Origin: Thuidium tamariscinum
Taxonomy: Eukaryota > Streptophyta > Bryopsida > Hypnales > Thuidiaceae
Reading direction: 5' to 3'
DNA: 64,000 bases
Assembly (NCBI GenBank): GCA_947034885.2
Contig: OX344754.2
Span: 12,383,501 to 12,447,500, forward strand
A program made the position numbers and the translations under genes. The notes beneath the pieces were generated by a model that was given only the letters and a program-made list of their open reading frames with translations, searched no databases and was not told where the DNA came from. Shown here piece after piece: positions 1 to 12,441 of the stretch. Position 1 is the stretch's first letter. Each line of letters starts with the position of its first letter.

Positions 1-542
1 ACTTGTAGTTAGTTTCCATTAATTTAGTTAGTGCAGTCGCTTTATCATTTCCCTTTTTTGATTGGATAAAATAGGACGTCTATTCGAATGCAAGTACCAT
101 ACAGCAAGTGGAAACATGACTTCAAAATTCTTAGTCTGAACCCTAAATCGCTCCATAAATCTTGACACAGTAGTGGTTAGTGCAACCTTTCCGAATTTTG
201 TTAGTCCAAGGGGGACAGAATTCTAATTTTCGACTACATTAGGGTTTTGCAGGGTTTACTGCAACTGGGGAGGCAGCAGGGACTGCTAATTCAGGCATGC
301 TCTCTGCATCATTTGCTTTTCCTGTGTGCTGTTCTTTCTAATTGTTTGATAGTCGAAATTCCGTTGATCACTGATTACTTAGTGAATGTTGTATCGTTGT
401 CAACTGCCTTCAATTTTGGAACTTTATATGGAAGCAGGCACTTGCGGTGTTTTGTAACACAAGCGGCGTGACGTCGGCATCGAACAGCATTTGTCGGATT
501 AGTCATCTAGATTTTTCTTGTTCGCGGTCAGTTTTCACAAGC
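1..542. other. Upstream region of the Nudix gene
   Basis: No coding region is supported here. The reading frame of the first Nudix exon is open back to about 375 but has no ATG before 543, so this stretch is most simply promoter and 5' UTR. An AG at about 249-250, preceded by a T-rich run, could be the acceptor of a 5' UTR intron, but nothing in the sequence proves it. Confidence 0.4.
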
Positions 543-3500
543 ATGGCTCACAAGGGAGTGTCAGATAACGATGCTAGTGGACATGTGCAAATCGACGTTG
601 CGGGGAAGGTCGTGGAAGTAGTGGGAGTTTCTGGGGTTTCAGACACTGATATCAGGTGCATTACTGTTCTTGTAGGCTTCATTATTGATGTGTTGCCTGT
701 CTTGCCTTTTCTCACTGCAGCAGAGATGTGAAGGGGTATTGCATTTCGATTTCATTTTTTCAACTTACGATCGAACATTGTATCAATAATATTTCAAGTA
801 TGACTGGAGGTGTCTGCTAAAATGGTTTCGTGTTGAAAACAAATTGTTAATTCGCACAACCATTTTTGCAGGAAAGTGATTGAATCGGTACCTTTCCAAG
901 GATGGCTGGACAACATGAAGGGATCGTCCGGGATTCTCTCTTTGGGAGGTAGTGGGGGAGCTCGTTGTTCTCTCAACCGCATCCTTATCCAGGTCAGAAC
1001 TGCATCAACCTATTGCTGAATGTTATTTAGTAGTTAAATATGTATAATCAGGGGTTGATAGAGAAGCCGATCCCTTGATGCGTTTTAGGTTGAATTCGGA
1101 GTTTCTCATGCCTCCTCTCTTTGTATGCTCATTTTCTGTCGCTCTTTATCTGTGGCCTGTTTCGAAATTTGTCCCTCAATCTAACACCAATGAGGTGGGC
1201 TTGTGGAATCCAGTCTGTGGATTTTTTTGGGCGTCGTGTTGGCTTTGTAAAGTTCAAGGCAGAGGTTGTCGACGACGAAACCGGTGCGAAGGTTTGAATC
1301 AAAAGCTTTACTGGATGACTTTGCAATTTCCAGTTTCCATCAAAGTGTGCAAATGTGGTCGTGCTAATGGTAGTATGGTACCCAGTTCCCCAACGTCCAA
1401 ATCTGAAAATAGAAGGTCCACTTTAGTAACTCTTCGTAGATTATATAAACTATCAAACTATATTTGTATTCTTAAAATATAGAATAATGCAGGACTTGAT
1501 TTCTTCTTTCTACTGATACATCTTGTTACCTTCTTTGAAACTTCCTTAATGATTGATTCCGAGTTCTATAGATATGGGAGTGGCTTTTTGAGGGTTTAAT
1601 GAATTTTAGCAAAGAAGCGATAAACCATAGGAGTTCGTCGTCTGTGACTTCTTGGTCCTTAGGGTTAAATTAATACACGCATTTTTCTCAGCTTCGTTCT
1701 GAATTCCAGATTTCTTGTGGTTTCAGCTGCCAGGCATAGTGTTTGCACGCGGCGGTGCTGTAGGGATCTTGATATTGTTGGAATGCGACGGAGACAAGTA
1801 TGCAGTTCTCACTGAACAGGTTCGACGAGGTTCTTCTTCACCACATAGACTGCTCCTTTCACGCAGACGCACTTACACACTAGATATAGATTGCGGGATT
1901 ATTTCTTGGAGTTTCGAAATATAATAAGACTAGAGTATGAAGAATTCCAAATTTATGTGCAGGCTCGCGTGCCTGTGGGGAGAACGATCATGGAGCTTCC
2001 TGCTGGTATGCTAGATGATGATGCTGGTGAATTTGTTGGAACTGCCGCTCGCGAGGTACTCATGTGTCATCGTCGTCAGACTACATGCGAATGCTTGAAT
2101 TCAAATTAACTGAATGGTTTGGTTGAACAGTAGATACTATTGTTGTTATTGGTAAATTGATTTTGGGGTTGCAGTTCTGAAGTAATCATGGCCGAAATGA
2201 ATTGACAGGTGGAGGAAGAAACTGGTATCCGTATAGTGACTTCAGATTTGGTCGACCTCACTGCTCTTTTGGATGAGTCAACAGGCCGAAAGATGTTTCC
2301 GTCACCTGTAAGTATCTAGTTTTTTGCTGTTGTATTATGATGGTTGATGTTTATTTCTGGTTTGGTACTTCTTGTAGCTCTTACTATGCCACTGTGTACA
2401 TGCTAGAAACAATTGTGTTCATACAATACTGTTGAATGTAAGTATTAATCTACTTGAGGAGAAATGTCGTCTAAAGTCTTCATTACAAAGGGAATTGCAG
2501 CTGCGGGTATACTCTGCGCGGGTAAGCAGAGCATATATTACCCTATGCATTGGAGTTGTGTAGGCCTGCCAATTTCCATTGCCAATCACAACTCCTGCAG
2601 ATCCTAGTGCACCCGGACACCAGAGCACACGTGCAGAAGATAGTCTCTCACAAAATACTTTTTACATTAGATTGCCAAAGTTCTTGATGTTCATAAGTAG
2701 GCATTAGATTCATGTAGTCCTCATGTTGAGTTTTACTAAAGTGATTGTTAGTGTTATACAACTGGCGACTTACTGTTTTCGTGATGTTAGCGATCCTTGG
2801 CATTTAATTGATGTTACATTGGCAACTATGAAGTTAACACATGCTTAACATAATTAATTTAATTTCAAGTCTCTGTTGAAATATATGTTAACTTAATGGT
2901 TTCCAATGTAATATCAAGTTTATCTTAATGTTGATGTAGATTTTTACGGAGTATTATATTACCATTAACTCACTATTAATAACTCCGTGAATCGAATAGG
3001 GTAGCCTTATAAGAAGTTTCCAATTCTTGCTGTTCTGTACATCTCTTCATGAGGGAGTTAGAGCTATAATCCTCAACATGAATTTACTCAGTGACTTATT
3101 CGTGAAATTGATTATAGGCGAATGTCGTGATTTCATGGACAATCCACTTTAAAGCACCTCATGATAGTATTTACTGATGACAGTAATCGATTACCATGTA
3201 CGCTTGTGGTGTGGAGCAGGGTGGCAGCGATGAAGAAATCACGCTGTTCCTATACAGAAGCCATGTGAAGAAAGAGGTGGGTTTAGTGCTATGCTGTATT
3301 TCATGCGAGTATTAATTTGCTCTGTTTTGTGACAATGCATCAGCTCTTGTTGGAATCACCGAGAGCTTACTACTGCAGTAGTTTAGGTGATGAAGAATGG
3401 GAGCAAATTTGCTCCTCTTCTTGGAGTATGTCGTGTGAACCATTGAAGTATAATGACCCTGTCATTGAAGGAAGTGGTCTAACTGGTCCAATCTGATAGT

Positions 3501-3798
3501 TGTTTGGCATTGCGGTATGTCTCGATGATTTGGACAAATTTACTGGTGAATTTAATCCTCTATTCTGACTTTTCGTTTTGATTGTATAATCAATCAGGTG
3601 ATTGATTCATTACAAGGACAGGAAACTGGCCTGAGGGACCACGGGGAGCTTATCAAAGTGCACGTGGTACCATACGACACACTTTGGCGCATTTCCCCGG
3701 ACTCTAAAGTCTTGGCCGCCATTGCCCTCTATGAAATGGCCCTTCGGTTGAATCTCCTCCCTGCTCCCCCAAATGCACCTGATCTCTCACACCTATAG
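543..3798 (+). CDS. NUDX14: ADP-sugar diphosphatase, Nudix hydrolase (NUDX14 type)
   Basis: Eight exons: 543-655, 872-992, 1214-1291, 1727-1819, 1963-2055, 2209-2307, 3220-3276, 3598-3798; all joins are GT-AG and in phase, giving about 284 aa. The product follows the plant NUDX14 family along its length (segments such as VPGIVFARG/LPGIVFARG and PAGMLDDD). This enzyme hydrolyses ADP-ribose or ADP-glucose to AMP and sugar phosphate. The Nudix box covers residues about 150-173 and ends in REVEEETGI, which holds the metal-binding glutamates; the box is one residue longer before REVEEE than the general Nudix pattern, as in this family. ATG 543 is the first in-frame ATG of exon 1. The Arabidopsis protein has an N-terminal transit peptide; from ATG 543 I see no clear one, so a plastid form would need an upstream exon. 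Intron 6 is the longest (912 bp). Gene identity is firm; the start is less certain. Confidence 0.92.
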
Positions 3799-4740
3799 AA
3801 AGGCTATCGCTCTATCATGTGTCGATGTCTCGTTATGTGCTCCAATTCATGCATTGGAAGCTCTTCCACAAAATTTGGAACTAGATAGTTTGATGAGTTG
3901 CTTCTGAGAGTTTCTGTGGCTACGTTGTCATGCATTCTGTATTGAAGGGCAGCGCTCATCGCAAGGCCCTTGTGGCGTGGTTTGTTTATTCCCAATGTTC
4001 TTACGAGCAATCGTTCCTTGTGATGGGCATGATGCAGAACTGCCACCTGTGAGCTTAACATTTGTCTGCAAATAAACTAGCGTGTGATCTCAAGTGGACA
4101 TTTACATTGGCATACAGTATTGAATTTCTTAAAAGCAAAGTGGCCTTGAATTAACAGGGGGTGCCAGTGTCAGGATAAATGGGAAGTTCAAAATCCGCAG
4201 TTGCAGTTTTGACCTTGAGGACTGGATATTGAGGTAATCCAGAACTCTGAGATCTTTCATTTGCCACACGCTTTTGGCTTGGCAGGGGTCTGAATTGGGT
4301 TATGAATTTACCATTCAAAACGCGGTTCTGATGCCTTGTAATCTTGAAGCTTGTGAAGGGCTAAACAAACAAAGGGCAGTGTAGAAAGAATCTTGAATTG
4401 CTCAGTAAATTTGCTGTTGATAAGGCTATCTTGTAATTTAATGACCTATATAGTGAAGGTGATACTAGTAAAAGACTTCTAATTTGCACCTTTGAAGACG
4501 AAGGTTGAATCCTTCGGAAGTTTCCATTGTCCATCCTTTGAATCCCTTGTTCTATAGTTCCAAAAATTGATTTAATTGGGTTGGTGCTTGTGTAAATGGT
4601 GTATTATTTAGGAATCACTCCCTTGAATTATTATTAATGGTATTGATTTCCTAAATTGGAAAAAATCCATAAGATGCATTAGTTTATTTTCATCTTTTGA
4701 TCTTTGTGTGCAACTCCAATGATTGATTTGATTGAAGAAT
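3799..4740. other. 3' flank of the Nudix gene
   Basis: AT-rich sequence with no supported reading frame. The first few hundred bases are probably the 3' UTR. The part from about 4070 holds no repeat that I could match elsewhere in the window. Confidence 0.35.
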
Positions 4741-5761
4741 TGAGTTTGTAGGTGACTACATCTATTGTTCAAGGGTAGAAATGGGGTTTACAGACACTCC
4801 TAAACATGAAATGAATTGTTAGGTGATCAAACACAATGTATTTGTTGAGTAAATTCTCATTATGTGAGCCATTTTAAATTTTAAAAATTCAATGGTATGT
4901 AAATTTAAGAAGTCCACTTGGAATGAGAAGATTGTTTATGATTACAAACACTTGGAATGAGAAGATTGTTTATGATTACAAAGCTTGAAATCCAATTCAT
5001 TTAGAAGTAGGATGTAATTTATTTAAGAGTCATGGAATCAAAGTTTTGTTTGATCCCAAAGATGTTTTTTGAGCAATATGATACAATCATGTTTAAGAAT
5101 ACTATATGAGAATGTGTAATTTTTATAAAATAATAAGCTTCTTATTAATCATCATTTGTATGCAATATGTTCTTTTTAGACTTATCATGTAGTGGTTTAT
5201 TTGTTCCTTGACTTTGTAAGCTATATTTTGAAAAATTATCCCCCAAAAAATTAGACCTATCATTTAGATATTTTGTCAAATGTGGATCAATAGATGCATT
5301 ATTCATTTCTATAATAATTTAAAAAGTTATCCTTATAGGGTTATATGTTGGAGCTTGAACAAGTTTAGACACCATAAAATCAAAAGATTAATCTCTAAAT
5401 GTACAAGGCACCTAAATTTGGTGTTTGCAAAATTTTGAAGTTAAATAAAACCTAATCAAGTTGCTATTTTTAGTAATTTGTATTCTTAGAAAATTCTTTT
5501 TGAAGTCAATTTTAAGCATCAAAAAATCAATCTTGAAAATGATATTTCTCTATTCAAGATTTTGTACAAGGGGGTTGGTTGCAATCTTGACTTTCGATAG
5601 TACTAAGAGCTCTTGAAAATGAGCCTCAAATACATTAGATTTTGGAAAAGAAAAACACATTAGAAATTCATTTAAAATAATTTCAGAATAGCTTTGAGAA
5701 GTCATTAATTGATTGGGGTTATGCACGTTAGGCCCTTTAACCTCAAATTTTTTGGTGGCCA
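4741..5761 (+). repeat. Long direct repeat R1, copy a (LTR-like)
   Basis: About 1.02 kb matching 8413-10338 in the same orientation. Both copies begin TGAGTTTGTAGGTGAC and end GGTGGCCA, so they have the TG...CA ends typical of long terminal repeats. This copy carries an internal 31-bp duplication at about 4917-4980 that the other lacks. No tRNA-primer site, polypurine tract or flanking target duplication was found, so an LTR nature is only a suggestion; a plain segmental duplication is the alternative. Confidence 0.7.
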
Positions 5762-5847
5762 ATTTTTTATTCAAAAGTTAGAACCATCTTAAAGTAGTCA
5801 ACCCAAAAAAACGCAACATATAGTACAAGTGTTTCGTACATATACCC

Positions 5848-8170
5848 TGGCAAACCTTCACAAAGGACTTGCATGTGTAGAATGGAATTCAAAAAATCTG
5901 ACTATCAAGAACAAGGAATTTGAAGGATTAACTATAAGAAAGTTCATATTGCATAGATGCATCAATCCTAAGAGGATGTAAAATAAATGCATTTGGAGGG
6001 GTCGCCAAGACCTCAATGCACTTACTACTCTTTAATTTTCCAATCTTCTCATGTTTCTCTTCCCTTGTGTTTGTTTTCATATCTTCCCATGGAGGTCTAT
6101 ATCATATCAACTATATCCAATTCATACAAGCAATTGAAGTAAACTTAGTATCTATTATAATTGTAAAGTAGAGTTGGTTGATAGGGACAAACTTCTATGG
6201 GACTCTTCAACCAACTCCACTATCTTTATCATAGCTATACATTTTTTGCAATCTTTTTGACAAAAAAAGATTAATACATATTTAAGACTAAGTGCAAAGA
6301 TGTCGTAGAGATACTTTCCAAATTAATGGTAAATATATACTAAGTCTTGCTTAAATGTGGAATTTTTTTTATAATCTCACAATTTCAATTTTCTCATTCA
6401 AAAAAATTAAACAACACATGAGACACTACATGAAATGGAACTATCAAGTGCAATAGATGAGTATCCTTATAAGAAGTTACATCAAAGCCTACTTACTTGC
6501 CTTTAAGCAAGTACACCAATACATATCCAAGAGACTCCAAGTCATCTCTTCTACTTTGCTCTATTTCAACACCACATCCAATTAATTGATGCATGGGCAA
6601 TGAAAGGTCACAATGAGTTTATTAGTATTTAGAAGAATACAATATGTATTGAAGCAAGTAAATATGAGAAGCCATAATTGTCAAATATGAAATTTAATAT
6701 GACACTATTGGCCACCTTGGAAGGTGCAAGGTATCTTAACACCTAAGAGAGTCAATGTTCAACATTTGGATTATGGATATTTTCAAAAGTTTAGAGCCAA
6801 AGTTTCATGAAACTCATGATGTTTATCTAAGCATGATTTGAAGGTGTTTTCTATTTACTATTCAACAATATATGTGATGCTTCATATTAGAGTTCATATA
6901 AGATGGATATACAAAGAAACTTATGAAATTGAAATTATTTGTGTCCAAAATCTTGTCAAGTCAAAAATTTATTTTTTAGAGTGTAGATTCAAATCTATAT
7001 TTGTCCTTGCCTAAGCTCTCCTAGGAACTAAAGACTACCTTGAATATTGATGTTGTGAGTATATTATTTTTCACCCACTGTAATTGTACATTCACATTAT
7101 TTGACTAGCAATAAATGCTTACCAAGACCATTGTGGTTGTTGATACTTGCATACCAGGCACATCCTACAAGATTCTTGTTGTCTCTGAAGAAACAATGAT
7201 TAGTTTTTAGAAAGATACAAACATATTTCAAAACTAGACTTGTCATTCAAATAGTCAAAATATTTAAGTCCCTATACAATGTAATGCACAGTATTTTAGG
7301 AGCATTAATGGTTCAACCACTTTTTGGTCAAAATTGACACTTTTTCATTGGTAGCTAAAGTTTTAGAATGAATATGTGCTAGCATGCAAGTTAGAGGTTG
7401 AAAAAACTACTGAAATATAGATTGAATATATAAAGATCTTCTAGCAAAAAAACCTTTAATTACCACAAAATTTACTATGGAGAAACCCAAGCATTCATGC
7501 CAGTTCCATTGGTATGGTTAAATCTCTGGAAAGTAATTAGAAGGGAGCACATTCAATAATCCAGACCTATGAGGCAACGAACATGTCACCAAATGTCACG
7601 TCGAATAAATGAGCACTGATGATTGGGTTTTAATGAGAAATATTGGACTGATTTACATTTCCCCGGAGGATTCTTGAATCAAGCAAAAAATTTCATAGCT
7701 AGTTGAAGCCTTCACAACAGATGCGAAGGAATATAAGAAACTAGGCGCTCAGTAACGAGGCTTGTCCCGTACAAATTACTGTGTTTATCGTAAAACTGGC
7801 TTTCTTGTTTAGTAACGACCTACTCAAACTTCCTCACATTTACTGCGAATGTAGTTTTTTCAATTTAGCTAATGGTATTTTGAGCTTTCTACACAATGGT
7901 CAACTGAACAAGACCACTCTCAATAAGTGCTGCCATGTAAGAGCATCATGAATCCAAAGCAGTACAAGGGGCAGCACAAATCTGATTGCTGAGTACATTT
8001 CTCATTTGTTCAGTTCCTTTTACAGCATTGGATTCATGATGCTCTAAGCATCAATGTCCTTTTAGCATCCTTTGTCAGGAGTCTTTCTCCATGCTATCCG
8101 GACAAGTGTAAAACCCTCCAACATTGACCAATCAAGTTGTTTGATTTTTTAAAACATGGTTCGAAATGTT
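5848..8170 (-). repeat. Inverted copy of casein-kinase-1-like gene introns and flanks
   Basis: Read on the minus strand, this 2.3-kb block matches 23065-23700 and then 24288-26595 of the kinase pseudogene, in the same order. At its lower end (about 5848-5875) it stops inside a kinase exon, just after codons for LCEGLP (LCKGLP in the other copy). The two exons at 23701-24287 that encode the HRDIKP and FGLAKK segments are missing at about 7535-7540, and a 0.55-kb insertion at about 25454-26008 of the other copy is absent here. It therefore looks like a partial duplicate of the kinase locus rather than an independent repeat. It contains a palindrome around 7951-8045. Confidence 0.85.
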
Positions 8171-8618
8171 TGAGTTTGTAGGTGACTACATCTATTGTTC
8201 AAGGGTAGACATGGGGTTTAAAGACACTTTTAAACATGAAATGACTTGTTAGGTGATCAAACATAATGTATTTGTTGAGTAAATTCTCATTATGTGAGCC
8301 ATTTTAAATTTAAAAAATTCAATGGTATGTAAATTTAAGAAGTCCACTTGGAATGAGAAGATTGTTTATGATCACAAGTTGTTTGATTTTTTAGGATATG
8401 GTTCGAAATGTTTGAGTTTGTAGGTGACTACATCTATTGTTCAAGGGTAGAAATGGGGTTTAAAGACACTTTTAAACATGAAATGACTTGTTAGGTGACC
8501 AAACATAATGTATTTGTTGAGTAAATTCTCATTATGTGAGCCATTTTAAATTTTAAAAATTCAATGGTATGTAAATTTAAGAAGTCCACTTGGAATGAGA
8601 AGATTGTTTATGATCACA
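8134..8618 (+). repeat. Tandem duplication with 242-bp period
   Basis: Two adjacent units (about 8134-8375 and 8376-8618). Each consists of the end of the kinase-derived block (GTTGTTTGATTTTTTA...) joined to the first roughly 205 bp of repeat R1. The first unit is thus a truncated R1; the second runs on into the full R1 copy b. The junction must predate the tandem duplication. Confidence 0.75.
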
Positions 8619-8684
8619 AAGCTTGAAATCCAATTGGTTTAGAAGTAGGATGTCATTTACTTTAGATTCATGGAATCAAAGTTT

Positions 8685-8899
8685 CACTAATAGAAACCCT
8701 CATTTAATGTGACAAGACCTAATTTTTCTTGACGGATTTTGCTAGGCATCAAAAGTAACAACTCGTGTTTTATGTCAGCATTGATGTTTTGTTGAACGTT
8801 TTTGTTGACATAAAAACACAAGTTGTTACTTTTGATGCGGGGCAAAATTTGTCAAGAAAAATTAGGCCTTGTCACATTAAATGGGGGTTTCTACTAGTG
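8685..8899. mobile_element. CACTA-type MITE, 215 bp
   Basis: Nearly complete foldback: starts CACTAATAGAAACCC and ends GGGTTTCTACTAGTG, with arms that pair for about 100 bp each. It is flanked by the 3-bp duplication TTT (8682-8684 and 8900-8902), and repeat copy a at about 5050 shows the uninterrupted site. CACTA ends and a 3-bp target duplication are the hallmarks of the CACTA/En-Spm superfamily. It has no coding capacity. Confidence 0.85.
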
Positions 8900-8967
8900 T
8901 TTTGTTTGATCCCAAAGATGTTTTTTGAGCAATATCATACAATCATGTTCAAGAACATTATGTAAAA

Positions 8968-9689
8968 GGGTGATTGCAAGAAACACCTGTCCTATTTGTT
9001 GCGTTTGGCTGATTTTTTCGGGAGTACTTTAAAATTAGAAAATTAATTTTAAAAAAATTTGAAAAATTTGAATAGTGTATATACCTCTAAGATGAAGGTT
9101 TTCACCGAAGGAAATGGATAGAAAAATTCTCTAAATAGGAGAACTTGAAAAGTGCCAAACCTCCAGAAAATACATACCTTCATGTTTTAATTAGGGAAAA
9201 ATAGTAAAAATAGATATTTTCAAAAAATAAAAAGTGGCCATTTGCAACAATTTTATGGAAATGGTCATTCACAAAAAAAACCACCAAAATAATATTTTAT
9301 ACGTTTCAAAATACAAGTAGTAGGGAGCTCACTTTATAGACCTCCACACCTCACAAAATTAACTTTTTTTAGAAATCCTTCCTTGGAAAGCTAAAAGTCT
9401 ATTAGAAGACCATCTCATCCAAATTTCGTGTTAAAATCATTAAAAAAAGGTATAGCTCAGGTATTAAAAAACCCTAAACTACCAAGTGTGACATCCAATC
9501 GAGGTCAATTTTTGGATAGTAAACTATTTTTGAAAATTATGAAATTTTTTGGAAAGTTAATGATAGTTATAGGTACCTTTACTACAAATCTTGAGTCAAT
9601 CGAAAATAAAACACAAAAGTTATGGCCAAAAAACAAATCAAAATGCAATGTGTGATACAAAATAGGACAGGTGTTTCTTGCAATCACCC
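8968..9689. mobile_element. Non-autonomous DNA element, 722 bp, 30-bp terminal inverted repeats
   Basis: The 30-bp terminal inverted repeats are identical (GGGTGATTGCAAGAAACACC and on). The element is flanked by A-runs that fit a 3- to 4-bp target duplication, and the empty site is seen in repeat copy a at about 5100-5112. The inside is AT-rich and carries no transposase; the short open frames at 9428-9687 resemble no protein I know. I cannot assign a superfamily from the ends alone. Confidence 0.85.
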
Positions 9690-10338
9690 AAAAATGTGTA
9701 ATTTTTATAAAATAATAAGCTTCTTATTAATCATCATTTGTATGCAATATGTTCTTAGACTTATCATTTAGTGGTTCATTTGCTCCTTGACTTTGTAAGC
9801 TATAATTTGAAAAATTATCCCCCAAAAAATTAGACTTATCACCTAGATACTTTGTCAAGTATGGATCAATAGATGCATTCTTCATTTCTACAATAATTTA
9901 GAAAGTCATCCTTATAGGGTTATATGTTGGAGCTTGAACAAGTTTAGACACCATAAAATCAAAAGATTATCCCTAGATGCACAAGGCACCAAAATTTGGT
10001 GTTTGTAAAATTTTGAAGTTAAGGAAAACCTAATCAAGTTGCTATTTTTAGTAGTTTGTATTTTTTTTAAATTCTATTTGAAGTCTATCTTAAACATCAA
10101 AAAATCAATCTTGAAAATGATATTTTTCTATTCAAGATTTTGTACAAGGGTGTTGGTTGCAATCTTGACTTTCCATAGTGTTGAGAGTTCTTGAAAATGA
10201 GCCTCAAATACACTAAATTTTGGAGAAAAAACACATTAGAAATTCATTTAAAATAATTTTAGAATAGCTTTGAGAAGTTATAAATTGATTGGGGTTAAAT
10301 TGATTGGGCCCTTTAACTTCAAAGTTTTTTGGTGGCCA

Positions 10339-10895
10339 ACTTTTTAGATTTGACAAGTGAAAAAAGGATTCAAAGATTGCAAGTCACTTTTGCAATTTTT
10401 ATACCCTCATGATGAAATACTATAATCTTTCAATGCATAAATGATATTGTTGTGTTTTCTTTTCCTAAATAATCTTTAAGATGTCTAGTTTGAATTTATA
10501 TGGTTCCTTTTTCTTAAAATTGATAAAGCTTATCAAAATCTTGTATTTTTGTTCAATTTAGAAAAAATTCCTTAAAGGTAAAAAAAAAAAGCCTTGAGCA
10601 TTTAGGGCATTTAGGGGTTTAAGAAAAATCTTTCCTTTAAGGAATAAAATGCTGATCACAACAGACAAGCATGAATTGACATTTTGGTGTACAATCTTCA
10701 TCAAAGTTCATTATCATTGGATATTTATCATATGTGTTGCAATTAATATTGAAAACCATTGAATTTATTGTCCCTACGAATGTGTTTCATGTTAATATAC
10801 AAATTCCTTTCGAAACGATTAATCGCTGTCTTGGTGGCAAATGTAAGGTTGAGGGTAATGTGCTGCAAAATTGGATGAAAACTATTATTCTGTGC
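10339..10895. other. AT-rich spacer
   Basis: No gene is supported. At about 10595-10622 the sequence ...TTTAGGGCATTTAGGGG resembles the ends of the elements near 43130 and 46640, so it may be the remnant of a terminus. Confidence 0.35.
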
Positions 10896-11414
10896 CTAAG
10901 GTAGACTGCTCTAAAAGTGACCATGTTTCTAAAAGCAACCATGCCACAGTGGTAGATTTTGGTTTCTGCAATGTACTACAGTTGTATAATTCAGCAGGTG
11001 GTCGCTTTCAGAGCACATTCAAAACATTCAGTAGCCCATGGAAGGATTGCCTTCCCCTTGGTGAAGTCCCCATCACCTAACCTAAGTTCATCTGACATTT
11101 CTTGGAGTTGCAACTTTAGTTACTGAATGGTGTGGAATACCATTGGTGCTGGATGGAATGGTGTGGGATATTCCACACCATTTCATCCGTTGGGAGGCAA
11201 TGTGATAGGCTGCTACTGAATGTAATGTTGTGTTTGAACTTTAAAAATTCATGACTAATTCTACACAAGTCCAAAAAAGATGAAACAACTTGGGTTAGAT
11301 GCCAATTCCATTTTCCTCCCTATGAAAATTTACTGAAAATTCATTCAAAGAGTTCAGCTTCCCCCAAAAGGCAATCAGCTCTTAAGTGGTCGCTTTTAGA
11401 GCAGTCTACCTTAG
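10896..11414. mobile_element. MITE of the CTAAGG family, 519 bp
   Basis: Terminal inverted repeats of 28 bp with one mismatch, beginning CTAAGGTAGACTGCTCTAAA. The inner block at about 11245-11380 (AACTTGGGTTAGATGCCAAT and flanks) recurs at 13125-13260 and 58211-58345, and in opposite orientation near 47070 and 51040. A second small palindrome around CCACACCATT lies at 11150-11190. No target duplication is obvious. No coding capacity. Confidence 0.75.
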
Positions 11415-12441
11415 TAAGTTAGTACAGTGATACCCAACCTGGCCGGAGTGATTCCCCTGGCAAGTAAGTTAAGCTCAAGTCCTGCGGAGGAAAGCTTCAT
11501 TGGGGTGTTTTGAACTTCACCACCAATTGTCGCTGCAAGAGAAATTCCCACCGACAGACTCGTCTTCTTCTGGTCAGTCATTCTAGAACTCTTCTCACCA
11601 ACTTCGGTGCTTTACTTTCACGAAGGTGTGAAGGAAATTGCCACGTTACCCTTTAGACAACAAGCTCATGACCATGGAAGTGAGAAATTTTGATATTGTG
11701 GAAATCATTGGTTCAAAATAATCCAAAAGCACTTGTTGGAAGTCAAAGCACTGTAGAAGATCTTCCCTTTCCACCCCTAGTTCCGAGGATGAATAGTTTC
11801 ATTTTTGTCCTCTACAAAGAGATTCTCTCTCATTCATTGACCCAAAAATGGCCTTTGCATTGCTTATGGGTTAAGGTAGGCTATCAATTTCTGGCTAACC
11901 GAATGAAGAGTCACTTTCTTCCTTTGAAATTCTTGTCAATTGGTTTAAATTGCACCTAGAAAATTAGTCAAGGAAATTAATATGGCAATGCTTCCATCTA
12001 CATCTCATGTTAGCCAGGCAATATGCCTACCATTTAGTTAGTGTATCGCCATAACTATTATTTTTTGGAAACATGTGCTAAAGATTGAAGTTACAAGGAG
12101 AAGATTGATGTTCCTCCACTTGTTCTTGATGGGGATACCCAAGGTGTGTAATTCCTGGGCTTTTTTGCGAGGTTGCCTTGGCTATTGTGTCATGTTAGTC
12201 AGTTGCAACCCTTGAAGGTCATATGTTTCAAAAAAAAGAGATTGAAGTTTTAGCAATTGTCTATTTCACAAATTCATGTGCCTTTGCTAAAATAGTGTTA
12301 CACTAAGGTAGAGGTACATATTATCAAGTGGTGTCCCATCGACAATAAATAGGGTACCCTAATTTCAACTAAGATTGGAACAAATTTTCATTTTCTCCTT
12401 GGAATGCAAATCTTTGTACATACTACTTTTCAAGGTTTGAA
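11415..12441. other. Spacer with a short stretch shared with 28.4 kb
   Basis: The stretch at about 11735-11785 matches 28392-28440 on the other strand, and both can be read as a peptide containing GSQSTVEDLPFP. No gene model could be built around either one. It may be a fragment of an old gene or of a retroelement reading frame. Confidence 0.4.

Larger units (their letters stand above)
8413..10338 (+). repeat. Long direct repeat R1, copy b, interrupted by two MITEs
   Basis: Same repeat as 4741-5761, from TGAGTTTGTAGG to GGTGGCCA. It is enlarged by two insertions, at 8685-8899 and 8968-9689; copy a shows the empty site for each. Without the insertions and their target duplications it is about 0.99 kb. 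Confidence 0.75.

Noticed and set aside
1075..1482. Open frame of 135 codons in the Nudix gene
   Set aside because: It reads through exon 3 in another frame and into the intron; the Nudix frame is clearly the coding one.
7951..8045. Palindrome around GAGCATCATGAATCCA considered as a CRISPR-like or attachment site
   Set aside because: This is a plant nuclear repeat with two copies only; a foldback inside the duplicated kinase block explains it.
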